Shown here in pieces: positions 1-7,430 of a DNA stretch of 10,501 bases. Source of the stretch: Lachnospiraceae bacterium UBA1201 (GTDB lineage Bacteria; Bacillota; Clostridia; Lachnospirales; Lachnospiraceae); contig DBXX01000066.1 in the NCBI GenBank assembly GCA_002309675.1, positions 1 through 10,501 on the forward strand, read 5' to 3'. The notes beneath the pieces were generated by a model. The model saw only the letters and a list, made by a program, of their open reading frames with translations. It did no database searches and was not told where the DNA came from. The number at the start of each line of letters is the position of its first letter. The first letter of the stretch is position 1. Both the position numbers and the translations under genes were made by a program.

Positions 1-917
1 TCGAACTTCTCGACCTCCTGCTCTACCGCGTCGTTTGCGCCAAAACGCTCGCTGCGGTTCGCAACCGCGCCGATGGTCGCTCCGTTGATGCGGATAAAAC
101 CGGTAACCATTTCTTTTGCGTATTCTTTCTTCGTCTCGAAGAAGAAATTATCGTCGGAGATCACGGAAAGAACATAAGCTGCGTCCTTCGCTCCTGCTTC
201 GATGCCGTCGCAAAGGCGGTTTAAGTCATCCGTGCACTCTGTATATGACATATCGTCCTCATAGTTAGAGGGGAGGATGCTGATCAAAGTACGGATCTGT
301 GCGAGCACATCGTCTTCGGTTCCGACGCCGTCTACAAGGCCTGCTTCCTTCGCCTGGAAATCAGCGGAAGATGTGTCACACTTGGAAATGATGTTTCCAT
401 CGAGAGTGTTCGGCGAGTTCACGAACAGTTTCGCCGTTTTCTCCTCCATAAAAGTAAAATCGGTAAGTGCAGGAACGAGCGCGAGGCCGCCGCCGCAGGT
501 ACCGAAGATCGCGGTGATCTGAGGTACCGCTCCCGATGCCAAGACCTGGCTCATGTAAACCTCGCCGAATGCATTCAGTGCGTCCGTAGCTTCCTGGATA
601 CGAAGACCTGCGCAGTCGATCAGACCGATCACGGGTGCGCCCGTTTTCATCGCAAGATCATAGATCTTCACGATCTTCTTCGCATGCATCTCACCGATGG
701 AACCGCCGAGTACGCTTGCATCCTGGCTGTAAACATATACCAGACTTTCATTGATCGTGCCGTAACCGGTGATAACGCCATCGGACGGCAACTCTTTGTT
801 TTGAAGATTGAAATCGGTGCTCCGCGCGGTCACACGTCCGCCGATCTCAACAAAACTCCCCTGGTCGAGCAGCGCGGTGATGCGCTTTCCGGCCTGGGTT
901 TGTGCTGTGTTGCTCAT
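1..917 (-). CDS. Carboxyltransferase subunit of a biotin-dependent acyl-CoA carboxylase/decarboxylase (partial, N-terminal part)
   Basis: The gene runs off the left edge, so only 305 codons from the start are visible. The start is ATG at 917, with GGAGG just upstream (about 928-932). The translation has the crotonase-like carboxyltransferase fold signatures: SQDASVLGGSIGEMHAKK (about residues 64-81), the IGLIDCAGLRIQEA segment (about 97-110) and the CGGGLALVPALTDF acyl-CoA/oxyanion region (about 141-154). A later NGATIGAVANR segment matches the start of the second half-domain. Family members move a carboxyl group between carboxybiotin and an acyl-CoA such as propionyl-, methylmalonyl- or glutaconyl-CoA. 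Full-length proteins are roughly 450-530 residues, so a third or more is missing. In anaerobic Clostridia such subunits often belong to sodium-pumping methylmalonyl-CoA decarboxylase-type complexes, but the biotin carrier and membrane subunits lie outside the window, so the substrate cannot be fixed. It is preceded by its own promoter and seems independent of the genes to its right. Confidence 0.9.
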   Translation of the reverse strand, partial: MSNTAQTQAGKRITALLDQGSFVEIGGRVTARSTDFNLQNKELPSDGVITGYGTINESLVYVYSQDASVLGGSIGEMHAKKIVKIYDLAMKTGAPVIGLIDCAGLRIQEATDALNAFGEVYMSQVLASGAVPQITAIFGTCGGGLALVPALTDFTFMEEKTAKLFVNSPNTLDGNIISKCDTSSADFQAKEAGLVDGVGTEDDVLAQIRTLISILPSNYEDDMSYTECTDDLNRLCDGIEAGAKDAAYVLSVISDDNFFFETKKEYAKEMVTGFIRINGATIGAVANRSERFGANDAVEQEVEKF

Positions 918-967
918 TGCTATCAGCCCTCCATGATTAGTAGTACTGTTAAAAAAACAAATTTAAC

Positions 968-1004
968 CACATACCATTATATACGCGACCTGTCAATAAA
1001 GCAA
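968..1004 (-). promoter_or_regulatory. SigA-type promoter region of the carboxyltransferase gene
   Basis: Two overlapping promoter readings are possible on the minus strand. One has TTGCTT (999-1004), a 17-nt spacer and a perfect TATAAT (976-981). The other has a perfect TTGACA (991-996), a 17-nt spacer and a poor TATGTG (968-973). Either would start transcription some 35-55 nt before the ATG at 917. Which is used cannot be decided from the sequence, and both hexamer pairs may compete. Confidence 0.6.
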
Positions 1005-1070
1005 GCGGATTTTTGTCGATTTCGCTATAAATGATCCGATTATTAAACCGGCTTTCTTCCATTCAACGTA

Positions 1071-1102
1071 AATAGAGCAGGGAGTCCGCTCCCCGCTCTA
1101 TT
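1071..1102 (-). terminator. Hairpin overlapping the lipoprotein stop codon; weak or non-canonical terminator
   Basis: AATAGAGC (1071-1078) pairs with GCTCTATT (1095-1102), and GGGAG/CTCCC continues the stem after one A/C mismatch, around a TCCG loop. This is about 13 paired bases in 32 nt. The stop codon TAG (1098-1100) lies inside the hairpin. On the minus strand the next bases are TACGTTGAATGG, with no T-tract, so intrinsic termination would be inefficient. It may instead protect the 3' end or halt transcription with Rho. Confidence 0.5.
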
Positions 1103-2351
1103 CGCTTACCATACATATCATCTGATCAATCTTGCCATTCCAGAAATTCTCCGCTGAAATATACCAGTACTTATTATCTGAAATGCCATAATAACTGTCT
1201 CCGACCGCAGCGAGCAGATAGAACGAACCATTACTCAGTTCCACTGTTTGCAGCATCTTATCTTCCGCCGGATCGTAAAGATAGTACATATAGTGTCCGT
1301 TTGAATAATTCTGGGCAAATATATATCGATCACTGCGGACCAAACGTTTCGGAGAAAACGGCAGGTCACGAATACGATCTCCTTCCAGGTCAAAAAGCAC
1401 TCCAGGCTCATCTTCTTCTGAGGGCTTAACGATGAAACCGTCCACAAAGTCATATCCGCCGACGCCCTGCTCTGATATGATTAGATTCAGTTTGCTATTC
1501 GCTATATCGTAATCATATACTCGTGTGAAATCATGTTCTTTCTGTGCCTGAACATATGCTTCCCAGTCTTCCGTAATATTGGGAAGTTGATCAAACGGAA
1601 TATCAAGCCCGATACATGTAAAATACAAATGATCATTATACTCTGCCAGGTTCAGAACACTTAGATCATACAGATCATCCGCACTGAATATCTCTTCGAT
1701 CTTGCCGTTTTCCAGTCCTATCCGGAAAATGCCGACCTTTCGTTTGTCCAACTGTTTCCCGAAGGCCCAGCGCTCCTCACCGGTATCCGCGTCAATCACT
1801 TTGATCAGTTCCTCATTACATGTATATAATCGAAAATAACTATCCTCCGTATACAACTCCTCATTGCAGAACGGTAACCCAAAGTCCAATTCAGCCACGA
1901 TCCGACGGTTTGCGCCCTCCTTGTCCGCCCGGTAGAGGATCGGGAACGAACAAAAATAACTGCAATCATCGCGCAAACAAAATGCCTTGCCGCCGAGATC
2001 ATATGCCATACAAAATTTAGTGAGCAACTCTCCGGTCAAGTCATCCCGCACCGGACGAATATGCTCACATCCGGGGTCAAAGCAATACTTCATGCTTTTC
2101 CCGGATTCAACAGTAAAAATACTAAGAGCGTTCGGATAGAGTAATGCATATTTTTCCGAATAAGCATTCTTGTTCAGATATATTACCTTCTGTCTTTCTC
2201 TCGCTTTATCCGTCTGTGCTTCCCCGGTAGAGAGCGTTGCATCTGTCTTTGTATCAATTTCCGAAAAAGAGACTTCTGTATCGGTATGCTTACATCCAAA
2301 AGGGACGAGCAAAACAAAGGCCATCATAAGGCATGCTATAAACCCCTTCAT
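1098..2351 (-). CDS. Lipoprotein of unknown function with an N-terminal cysteine cluster
   Basis: This is a 417-residue protein with a type II-like signal: MKGF, a hydrophobic stretch, then VPFGC with the likely lipidated Cys at residue 20. It should be anchored on the outer face of the membrane. A low-complexity Thr/Ser/Glu/Asp linker (about 21-55) precedes the folded part. Residues 90-97 read C-FDPG-C-E-H, followed by cysteines at 114, 125, 130 and 134. From memory, a CxDPxCxH-type motif recurs in clostridial lipoproteins with propeller-like repeats. The remainder has repeated strand-rich blocks (for example DHLYFTC, DSYYGISD, RYIFAQN) that fit a beta-propeller, but I cannot assign a family. 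The start is supported by AAGGAG four bases before the ATG. That ATG overlaps the upstream stop as ATGA, implying translational coupling to the solute-binding lipoprotein. No enzyme motif is visible. Confidence 0.8.
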   Translation of the reverse strand: MKGFIACLMMAFVLLVPFGCKHTDTEVSFSEIDTKTDATLSTGEAQTDKARERQKVIYLNKNAYSEKYALLYPNALSIFTVESGKSMKYCFDPGCEHIRPVRDDLTGELLTKFCMAYDLGGKAFCLRDDCSYFCSFPILYRADKEGANRRIVAELDFGLPFCNEELYTEDSYFRLYTCNEELIKVIDADTGEERWAFGKQLDKRKVGIFRIGLENGKIEEIFSADDLYDLSVLNLAEYNDHLYFTCIGLDIPFDQLPNITEDWEAYVQAQKEHDFTRVYDYDIANSKLNLIISEQGVGGYDFVDGFIVKPSEEDEPGVLFDLEGDRIRDLPFSPKRLVRSDRYIFAQNYSNGHYMYYLYDPAEDKMLQTVELSNGSFYLLAAVGDSYYGISDNKYWYISAENFWNGKIDQMICMVSE

Positions 2352-3766
2352 GAATCTCCTTTCGTTTGATAATATGCATCCAGTTGTTTATTTAATTCAT
2401 CGATCAACTCACGATATTCCGGTGCTTCCATCTCTTTAAGGATCTCATCCACATCATATTCTTCATTTACCATCCACCGATATGTCTTGATGTCGTTATC
2501 AAAGGTATATGCCAATATTTCATTGAATAGTCTCGTATATGGATAGCTCAGAAAAGTATCTTTCATTTCATCTGATAGTTGAGGAATAAAATCTTGTACT
2601 GCACCAACTTCTATCTGAGATAACAATTCCCTTCGTTTGTCGATCATCTCCTTTCCTCCCATATCTGGAAGGAGATATTCCTGAATGTCAGGATCTGTGT
2701 AACAAACAGAAAGGATCCTAAATGCCAGATCTTTCTTTTCTGATTTTTTTGAAATACCATAAGACACATTCAAATTCAAATATGCGGATGTCTTCTGGAG
2801 CGGAATTTCAACGTATCCAGGAAACTCAGCCCTTCCACTTTGAATGATTGCGAAAATACGATCTTGGGGGACGTCTTCCATTACCGGATAAGATAACACG
2901 CCATTTTGAACATCCTCCGCCATGCCAGATATCAACTCTTTAATTGTCTTTTCTTCAGAAAGGTCTGCAAAACGTTCGCGTTTCAGATCGAAAGGAATAC
3001 TATACAAGTACCTGCTGTAATCCGTAAAAGCCTCTAAAAGAGTTAAGTCTTGAAGTATAATCATCTTTTCTTTCTGCCCCGACTGATCATATATCTCTCT
3101 TAACATCTCATATGAACCATCATAATCCGAAAACAGATCAGCATGTTTCTCAGGCACATACATATATTTCGATAATCCTATGGATGACGAAGGATTAACC
3201 ATCAACGGAATGGCATATATACATCCATTCACAGTTGTAAACGCCCACTCGTAAGGAGTAAAAAAAACATTCAACACTCGTCCATCATCAGAATTCAGAT
3301 AGTCCGAAAGAGAAATGTACCTCTCCTGAACGAAATCCATTGCCTTAAACACATCGTAATTCCAACTCCCCGTATATAGTATATCGAATGGCGGATTACT
3401 CGCTTCATACTTCTCCAACCACGGGATCCTGTCCTCACTTTTAAACGCACCAGTGCTGACAAACTGGATCTCACAATCGTACCCCTTTTCCATAAGCAAC
3501 CGATTGATCTGATTTTGCGCTTCTATCTTTGGTGTTGCATAAGGGCCTAACTCCCAAATAATATAATTGCTAGCAGTAGGATAATCCTCAGTTGACGACG
3601 ATGCAATTATTCCTATTTGTTCATCATTCTCCACTGTACCACTACTCTCGATCGGCTTATACGATGAACCATAAATCTCAGAAGAAGCGTGTGAATCCTC
3701 GGATGCACACCCAAACAAAGCCATTGAATTTATAGTCAATATCACCAGACCTATTATCTTTTTCAT
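2348..3766 (-). CDS. Extracellular solute-binding lipoprotein (ABC family 1-like), orphan
   Basis: A 472-residue protein. I place the start at ATG 3766 because AGGAGG lies at 3776-3781, nine bases upstream. A longer frame from a TTG at 3790 has no ribosome site and would translate through the SD. The N-terminus MKKIIGLVILTINSMALFGC ends in a good lipobox (LFGC, Cys20), followed by a Ser-rich linker to about residue 55. The mature part shows family-1 binding-protein signatures: a first strand leading into a helix with an NQINRLL pattern (about 65-80), FDILYTGSWNYDVF (about residues 115-130), a YAIPLMVN segment, and near the C-terminus SYGISKKSEKKDLAFRIL followed by YTDPDIQEYLL. Such proteins deliver sugars, oligosaccharides or peptides to an importer, but no cognate permease or importer ATPase lies nearby, so ligand and partner are unknown. 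It might serve sensing instead of uptake. It ends in an ATGA overlap with the next lipoprotein gene. Confidence 0.82.
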   Translation of the reverse strand: MKKIIGLVILTINSMALFGCASEDSHASSEIYGSSYKPIESSGTVENDEQIGIIASSSTEDYPTASNYIIWELGPYATPKIEAQNQINRLLMEKGYDCEIQFVSTGAFKSEDRIPWLEKYEASNPPFDILYTGSWNYDVFKAMDFVQERYISLSDYLNSDDGRVLNVFFTPYEWAFTTVNGCIYAIPLMVNPSSSIGLSKYMYVPEKHADLFSDYDGSYEMLREIYDQSGQKEKMIILQDLTLLEAFTDYSRYLYSIPFDLKRERFADLSEEKTIKELISGMAEDVQNGVLSYPVMEDVPQDRIFAIIQSGRAEFPGYVEIPLQKTSAYLNLNVSYGISKKSEKKDLAFRILSVCYTDPDIQEYLLPDMGGKEMIDKRRELLSQIEVGAVQDFIPQLSDEMKDTFLSYPYTRLFNEILAYTFDNDIKTYRWMVNEEYDVDEILKEMEAPEYRELIDELNKQLDAYYQTKGDS

Positions 3767-3775
3767 CTTAGGCTT

Positions 3776-3781
3776 CCTCCT
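3776..3781 (-). promoter_or_regulatory. Ribosome-binding site fixing the solute-binding lipoprotein start
   Basis: On the minus strand AGGAGG is followed by nine bases and then ATG at 3766. It lies only seven bases after the terminator T-tract (3789-3794). It rules out the in-frame TTG at 3790, which would put these bases inside the coding region. Confidence 0.8.
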
Positions 3782-3788
3782 AGCTAAC

Positions 3789-3822
3789 AAAAAAATCGGG
3801 ATTGATGTCCATCAATCCCGAT
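3789..3822 (-). terminator. Strong rho-independent terminator after the small secreted protein gene
   Basis: ATCGGGATTGATG (3795-3807) and CATCAATCCCGAT (3810-3822) form a perfect 13-base inverted repeat around two bases, in practice a 12-bp stem with a GGAC loop. On the minus strand the hairpin is followed at once by TTTTTTG. It begins 21 bases past the stop of the secreted protein gene and ends just before the ribosome site of the solute-binding lipoprotein gene. No promoter fits between, so downstream expression probably depends on readthrough. Confidence 0.9.
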
Positions 3823-3843
3823 ACAACAAAAAGCAAAAACAAA

Positions 3844-4266
3844 TTACGGAATCGTCACCAAACTAGGTACATAGAAATCCACTTGCTGATAATAGGCGTG
3901 ATGCGTTGACTCTGCTCTGTAAAATCTATAATTATCATTGGGTACATTCATATGGTAATTGCAGCCATGCTGCCCTACATTGCCACCATTATAAGTAGCG
4001 TCAACACCAATATCCGGTCCATTTACACCGTGATAATAGAATGTTGCCGAAACGGATGTAGACGTACCATACTGTGGTCCTGAAATTGTTGTCTCTGCCT
4101 CGGCATGCTTCATGTCCTCTGATATCTTGTTTCTAGCCACAACGGGGTAATCGCCAATGCTGCCATTCTGTATAGACTCGTAATCGGCTGCAAATACGAC
4201 GCACACCTGAACCACAAAAGCCAAAGCCATACACAAAAGCGCAACCATTTTTTTCTTTCTTGACAT
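3844..4266 (-). CDS. Small secreted protein of unknown family (Sec signal peptide)
   Basis: A 140-residue protein with a clear Sec signal peptide: MSRKKK, a hydrophobic core at about residues 7-25, and a VFA-A cleavage site near residues 26/27. The mature product would be about 114 residues. I do not recognise the family. The mature part starts acidic and polar, then has a Ser/Thr-rich strand segment (GTSTSVSATFYYHG), a Gly/Asn-rich stretch (about 80-100), and a Tyr/His-rich C-terminus (NYRFYRAESTHHAYYQQ). It has a single mature Cys in HGCNYH and no lipobox, sortase or double-Gly leader motif. AAGGGGG stands seven bases before the ATG. The gene has a perfect-consensus promoter and its own terminator, so it should be highly expressed. 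A secreted beta-sheet bacteriocin-like or signalling protein is possible by context alone. It follows the response regulator gene and precedes two lipoprotein genes. Confidence 0.8.
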   Translation of the reverse strand: MSRKKKMVALLCMALAFVVQVCVVFAADYESIQNGSIGDYPVVARNKISEDMKHAEAETTISGPQYGTSTSVSATFYYHGVNGPDIGVDATYNGGNVGQHGCNYHMNVPNDNYRFYRAESTHHAYYQQVDFYVPSLVTIP

Positions 4267-4331
4267 AATGAAACCCCCTTAAATTTTTTTGGCAATGAAG
4301 TCACACTACAAACTACATACCACTTGTTAGT

Positions 4332-4360
4332 ATTATAATTCTTTTTTTCATCATTGTCAA
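4332..4360 (-). promoter_or_regulatory. Perfect-consensus SigA promoter of the small secreted protein gene
   Basis: On the minus strand TTGACA (4355-4360) and TATAAT (4332-4337) are separated by exactly 17 bases that include an A7 run. Predicted transcription starts near 4325, giving a leader of about 58 nt. Just upstream of the -35, CTAA-N5-TTAG (4370-4382) is a small palindrome that could bind a regulator. A promoter this strong usually needs no activator, so any control is more likely repression. Confidence 0.88.
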
Positions 4361-4410
4361 TAGGATAATCTAATAAGGTTAGTACGTAATGTAAGGAAGC
4401 AACGAGCATT

Positions 4411-5055
4411 TCATTCTGCCTGTCCCGGCTTCCCGCCGGTGAGGTAAAAGATTGCAAGATTCGTGCGATCCCGCAGGTTCAGTTTCGCTAAAATGTTGCT
4501 GATGTAGTTGCGCACGGTGCCCTCCGAGAGGCACAGTTTATCCGCGATCTCACGGTTTGAAAGTCCGCAGCTTATGAGGCGCATGACCTCCGCCTCCTGT
4601 TCGCTAAGACCGAATGCTTCACGGTCGAAGCCCTCCTGCTTCTCCTGCCGGATCATGGACGGGAGGCGGCCTACGACATCGCTGCCGAATACGGTCTGGC
4701 CTTCCTGCACGGCTTTCAGCGCCGGGATGATTGACTCGAAATCCTGCTTGATGATGTAGCCGCGCGCCCCGATGGACAGTGCCTTCACGATATACTCGTC
4801 ATCGTTAAACGTCGTCAGAAAGAGGATCTTCGCATTCGGATACTGCGCGCGGATCTCCTCCCCTGCAGACAGACCGGTGCGGTCCTTCATACGGATGTCC
4901 ATCAAAAGCACATCCGGCATATACTTCTTATACAGACGGATCGCGTCAGCCGCGCTGTAACCGACGTCGACCACGGTCATATCCGGGTCGGCCTCGATGA
5001 TCATGCGCAGCGACATCGCCACCAGTTTATCATCATCCACAACCAATATATTCAT
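4411..5055 (-). CDS. NarL/LuxR-family response regulator
   Basis: A 214-residue two-domain regulator. The receiver domain (about 1-120) has the acidic pair at D7/D8, the phosphoacceptor D53 in LLMDIRM, T81 in ILFLTTF and K103 in YIIKQD, so all key residues are present. A short linker leads to a LuxR-type helix-turn-helix (about 148-206) with the hallmark GLSNREIADKLCLSEGTVRNYISNIL. The ATG overlaps the kinase stop codon as ATGA, so kinase and regulator should be made in a fixed ratio. By gene order its partner is the adjacent HPK7 kinase and its likely target is the promoter of this operon, where three phased palindromes occur. It resembles LiaR/DesR-type regulators in architecture. No terminator is visible after its stop, so operon transcripts may read into the secreted-protein gene. 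Confidence 0.95.
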   Translation of the reverse strand: MNILVVDDDKLVAMSLRMIIEADPDMTVVDVGYSAADAIRLYKKYMPDVLLMDIRMKDRTGLSAGEEIRAQYPNAKILFLTTFNDDEYIVKALSIGARGYIIKQDFESIIPALKAVQEGQTVFGSDVVGRLPSMIRQEKQEGFDREAFGLSEQEAEVMRLISCGLSNREIADKLCLSEGTVRNYISNILAKLNLRDRTNLAIFYLTGGKPGQAE

Positions 5056-6236
5056 GTTTCCTCCTTCGGCTTCGGTATCGTTACAAAAACCCGAAAGCCG
5101 CGTTCACGGGATATATTCACATAGCCGCCGACGCCGTTCACACGCGCCTCGATATTCGAAAGCCCGATCCCGCTGTCGTCGCTTGCGGCACGCTTCTTCA
5201 TTGCCGTGCTTTCCTCGTGGACTTCCGATGGCACGTGCTCCGGATAGTCATGAATGACCAGCTGATACATCGACGGATGCTCATTAAACGTCACATCCAC
5301 ACAGTCGTTCACGCTGTGCTTGATCACATTGGAGATCGCTTCCTTGGCGATCCCGATCACGGCATATTTGATGTTTCGCGGCACCGCATGGTCGACATTG
5401 ACCTCGAAATGCACCTGAAACCGTTCATGCAGAGGCTTCACCATCTGCTCCAGCGCAAAATGCAGATCCACCGATTCATCGTGCAGATCGTGCACACTGG
5501 TCCGGATATTCGTCATGGCTGTGTCCAGCGTCTCTCGTAGCATGGCCAGTTCCTCGGCGACCGGCTCATCCTTATGCACCGTCATCATGGCGCCGACCTG
5601 CAGGATCCCGCGGGTCAGCATGTGCCCCACATTGTCATGGATCTCACGGGCAATGCGGTTTCGCTCCGCCAGCTGCGCCGTGTAGACCTCGCGGTCCTTC
5701 GCCTCGAGTACCTCATTCGTCTGCTCGCGCAGCTTCTCCTGCTTCACCTGGTCGCGGTCGCGCAGGTGGATGAATTCTTCCTCGAGTTTGACATGCCTCG
5801 CCGTCCGCCAGGCCAGAAGCACGGAGGACGCGCAAAGCAACGCCAGGTAGGAAAAAAGCAACGTCTGATCCATGACGGAATACGTTTCCGGGAACATATC
5901 CGGAAGGTGGATCGTGATCCCAAGCGCACCGGCCGCAGCCAGAATGACGATCGCAGCAAAATTCCTGCATGCGATCATATCATACAAAAGCATGGGCGAT
6001 GCGGTCACCGCACCCGGCAGGGTTGCCGTCAAAGCCGCCGCTACGCACTGGACGCTCTTTCGCAGCATAGGGCGCATCCGGGGCTCCTCATCCTCGGGAA
6101 TGGAAAGCCAAAAACAGATCGCGGCATAGGCGATCACGGCGTATATAACGACAATAAGGTATCTGCCACGCAGGCAAACCTGCATGGCAAATACCGATAA
6201 GAGAAACAGTATAAGTTTATCCGTAAACTGTTTCAT
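5052..6236 (-). CDS. HPK7-type sensor histidine kinase with a multi-pass membrane N-terminus
   Basis: A 394-residue membrane kinase. The first ~145 residues hold about five hydrophobic segments (roughly 8-21, 25-44, 61-88, 93-109, 125-143) with no sizeable outside loop, which suggests sensing within the membrane or through a partner. A charged helical linker (about 147-190) follows. The HisKA_3 dimerisation motif ERNRIAREIHDNVGHML carries the phosphorylated His200. The N box KEAISNVIKHS (298-308, Asn303) and a late GIGLSNIEARV segment (356-366) mark the ATPase domain. The usual DxGxG box is altered to IHDYPEH (328-334), with no glycines. AAAGGAC lies about seven bases before the ATG. The gene is 18 bases from the second permease gene and overlaps the regulator by four bases. 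It most likely phosphorylates the adjacent NarL-type regulator, and the gene order suggests that the exporter or its substrate influences signalling. Confidence 0.93.
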   Translation of the reverse strand: MKQFTDKLILFLLSVFAMQVCLRGRYLIVVIYAVIAYAAICFWLSIPEDEEPRMRPMLRKSVQCVAAALTATLPGAVTASPMLLYDMIACRNFAAIVILAAAGALGITIHLPDMFPETYSVMDQTLLFSYLALLCASSVLLAWRTARHVKLEEEFIHLRDRDQVKQEKLREQTNEVLEAKDREVYTAQLAERNRIAREIHDNVGHMLTRGILQVGAMMTVHKDEPVAEELAMLRETLDTAMTNIRTSVHDLHDESVDLHFALEQMVKPLHERFQVHFEVNVDHAVPRNIKYAVIGIAKEAISNVIKHSVNDCVDVTFNEHPSMYQLVIHDYPEHVPSEVHEESTAMKKRAASDDSGIGLSNIEARVNGVGGYVNISRERGFRVFVTIPKPKEET

Positions 6237-6254
6237 AAACCAAGTCCTTTAAAC

Positions 6255-7430
6255 TCATCCGGCGCGCTCGGATGCCTTCGACAACGCCAGACCGATGGCC
6301 AGGCAAGCCAGGCCGAATAACAACTCAATGCCAAAGTACGGCAGAACGCTTGCGAAGCCTTTGCCTTTATCCAGTGCCTCTACCGCCGTCGCATACCAAT
6401 AAGTCGGCAGGAAACGTCCGATCATCTTTACGCCTTCGCCCAGGTACTGCATCGGGACGAACAGGCCTCCGAGGAAGGCAAAGCCCAGCGATACGACCGT
6501 CGAAACGATCGAGGAAAGCACGGATGCCTTCAGCGGGATGACTGACAAAAATGCCATCATCATGACCGTGGAGAACGTAAAGATCAGAAGGTTCAGCGCC
6601 ATCAGCCACCACATTTCGGAAAATGTCTCGCTGCCGCAGACAAACGCCAGGATCACGACATAGATCAGGCAGAATGCCAATGCGAACACGAGCGAACCGA
6701 AAGCCAGTGCGAAGCTGCGTTTCCAAACCGCGAAACCGGAGGCGTTTTCTCTTCTCTTCTTCTCCGATTCGCCAAACGACATAACGGCCGGAAGCAACGA
6801 TCCAAATACACTGCACATTATAACATACGGGATGAAAATAAACAACAACCGGCTGGTACTCTCGCCGCTGCGCTCATTTACCGTGCCTTCCTCCGTAGCC
6901 TCGCGGACCAGGCTCACATAATTGTCAGAAGCCTGCGTCTGCTCGGCCTGCGCTTCCGCTTCCGTAAGAGACATGCCGCTGTGATAGAACGCGTACATAC
7001 TGTTTAAAAACGACTTGAGTTGCAGGTTCAGCATGTGTCCTTCCGCCAGGCCTTCATCGACCACGCTCTGGATCTCCATGCGATCTCCCGTGTTTTTGTC
7101 GGTAAATGCCTGACCGAAGCCCTTCGGGATCGTGATCGCTGCTGCCAGATCCTGATAGTACAGACGCTCCGTGAGCATTTCGTCGGAACACTCCGCTTCA
7201 TCGACCTTATGCGTTCTTCTCAGATAGTCCGCAAGCAGGGACGAAACTTCGCTTTGATCTTCATCCGTGAGGTAGATGGGCAGGGACATGGACTGAAAGC
7301 CGTTATCGGAGGTGCTTCTATGCGCCATCGCATAATTCATGATGAGCATCAACACACCCATCAGCGTAAACATGATCGCAGGGATCATATATCTTTTCTG
7401 AACTTTGAAAAAAGCCTTAAATACTTGCAT
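6255..7430 (-). CDS. ABC-2-type exporter membrane subunit (second permease)
   Basis: A 391-residue integral membrane protein of the ABC-2 (ABC2_membrane_3-like) type. One membrane helix near the N-terminus (about 15-36) is followed by a ~155-residue external domain rich in Glu/Gln (about 37-193). Five further helices follow (about 195-217, 239-263, 274-296, 303-325, 362-384). The stretch GLFVPMQYLGEGVKMIGRFLP (322-342, then TYWY) is the family's typical amphipathic segment before the last helix. ATG 7430 has AAGGAG five bases upstream and lies inside the end of the first permease gene (14-base overlap), so the two half-transporters are probably translationally coupled and form a heterodimer. 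Substrate cannot be read from sequence. Related exporters carry antimicrobial peptides, drugs, lipids or sodium. Confidence 0.92.
   Translation of the reverse strand: MQVFKAFFKVQKRYMIPAIMFTLMGVLMLIMNYAMAHRSTSDNGFQSMSLPIYLTDEDQSEVSSLLADYLRRTHKVDEAECSDEMLTERLYYQDLAAAITIPKGFGQAFTDKNTGDRMEIQSVVDEGLAEGHMLNLQLKSFLNSMYAFYHSGMSLTEAEAQAEQTQASDNYVSLVREATEEGTVNERSGESTSRLLFIFIPYVIMCSVFGSLLPAVMSFGESEKKRRENASGFAVWKRSFALAFGSLVFALAFCLIYVVILAFVCGSETFSEMWWLMALNLLIFTFSTVMMMAFLSVIPLKASVLSSIVSTVVSLGFAFLGGLFVPMQYLGEGVKMIGRFLPTYWYATAVEALDKGKGFASVLPYFGIELLFGLACLAIGLALSKASERAG

Noticed and set aside
684..1034. A 116-codon plus-strand open frame
   Set aside because: It overlaps the carboxyltransferase gene antisense and its promoter, with no supporting start signal.
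3767..3790. Longer start (TTG at 3790) for the solute-binding lipoprotein
   Set aside because: It would translate the AGGAGG and spoil the signal peptide. The ATG at 3766 has ideal spacing and gives a proper lipoprotein signal.
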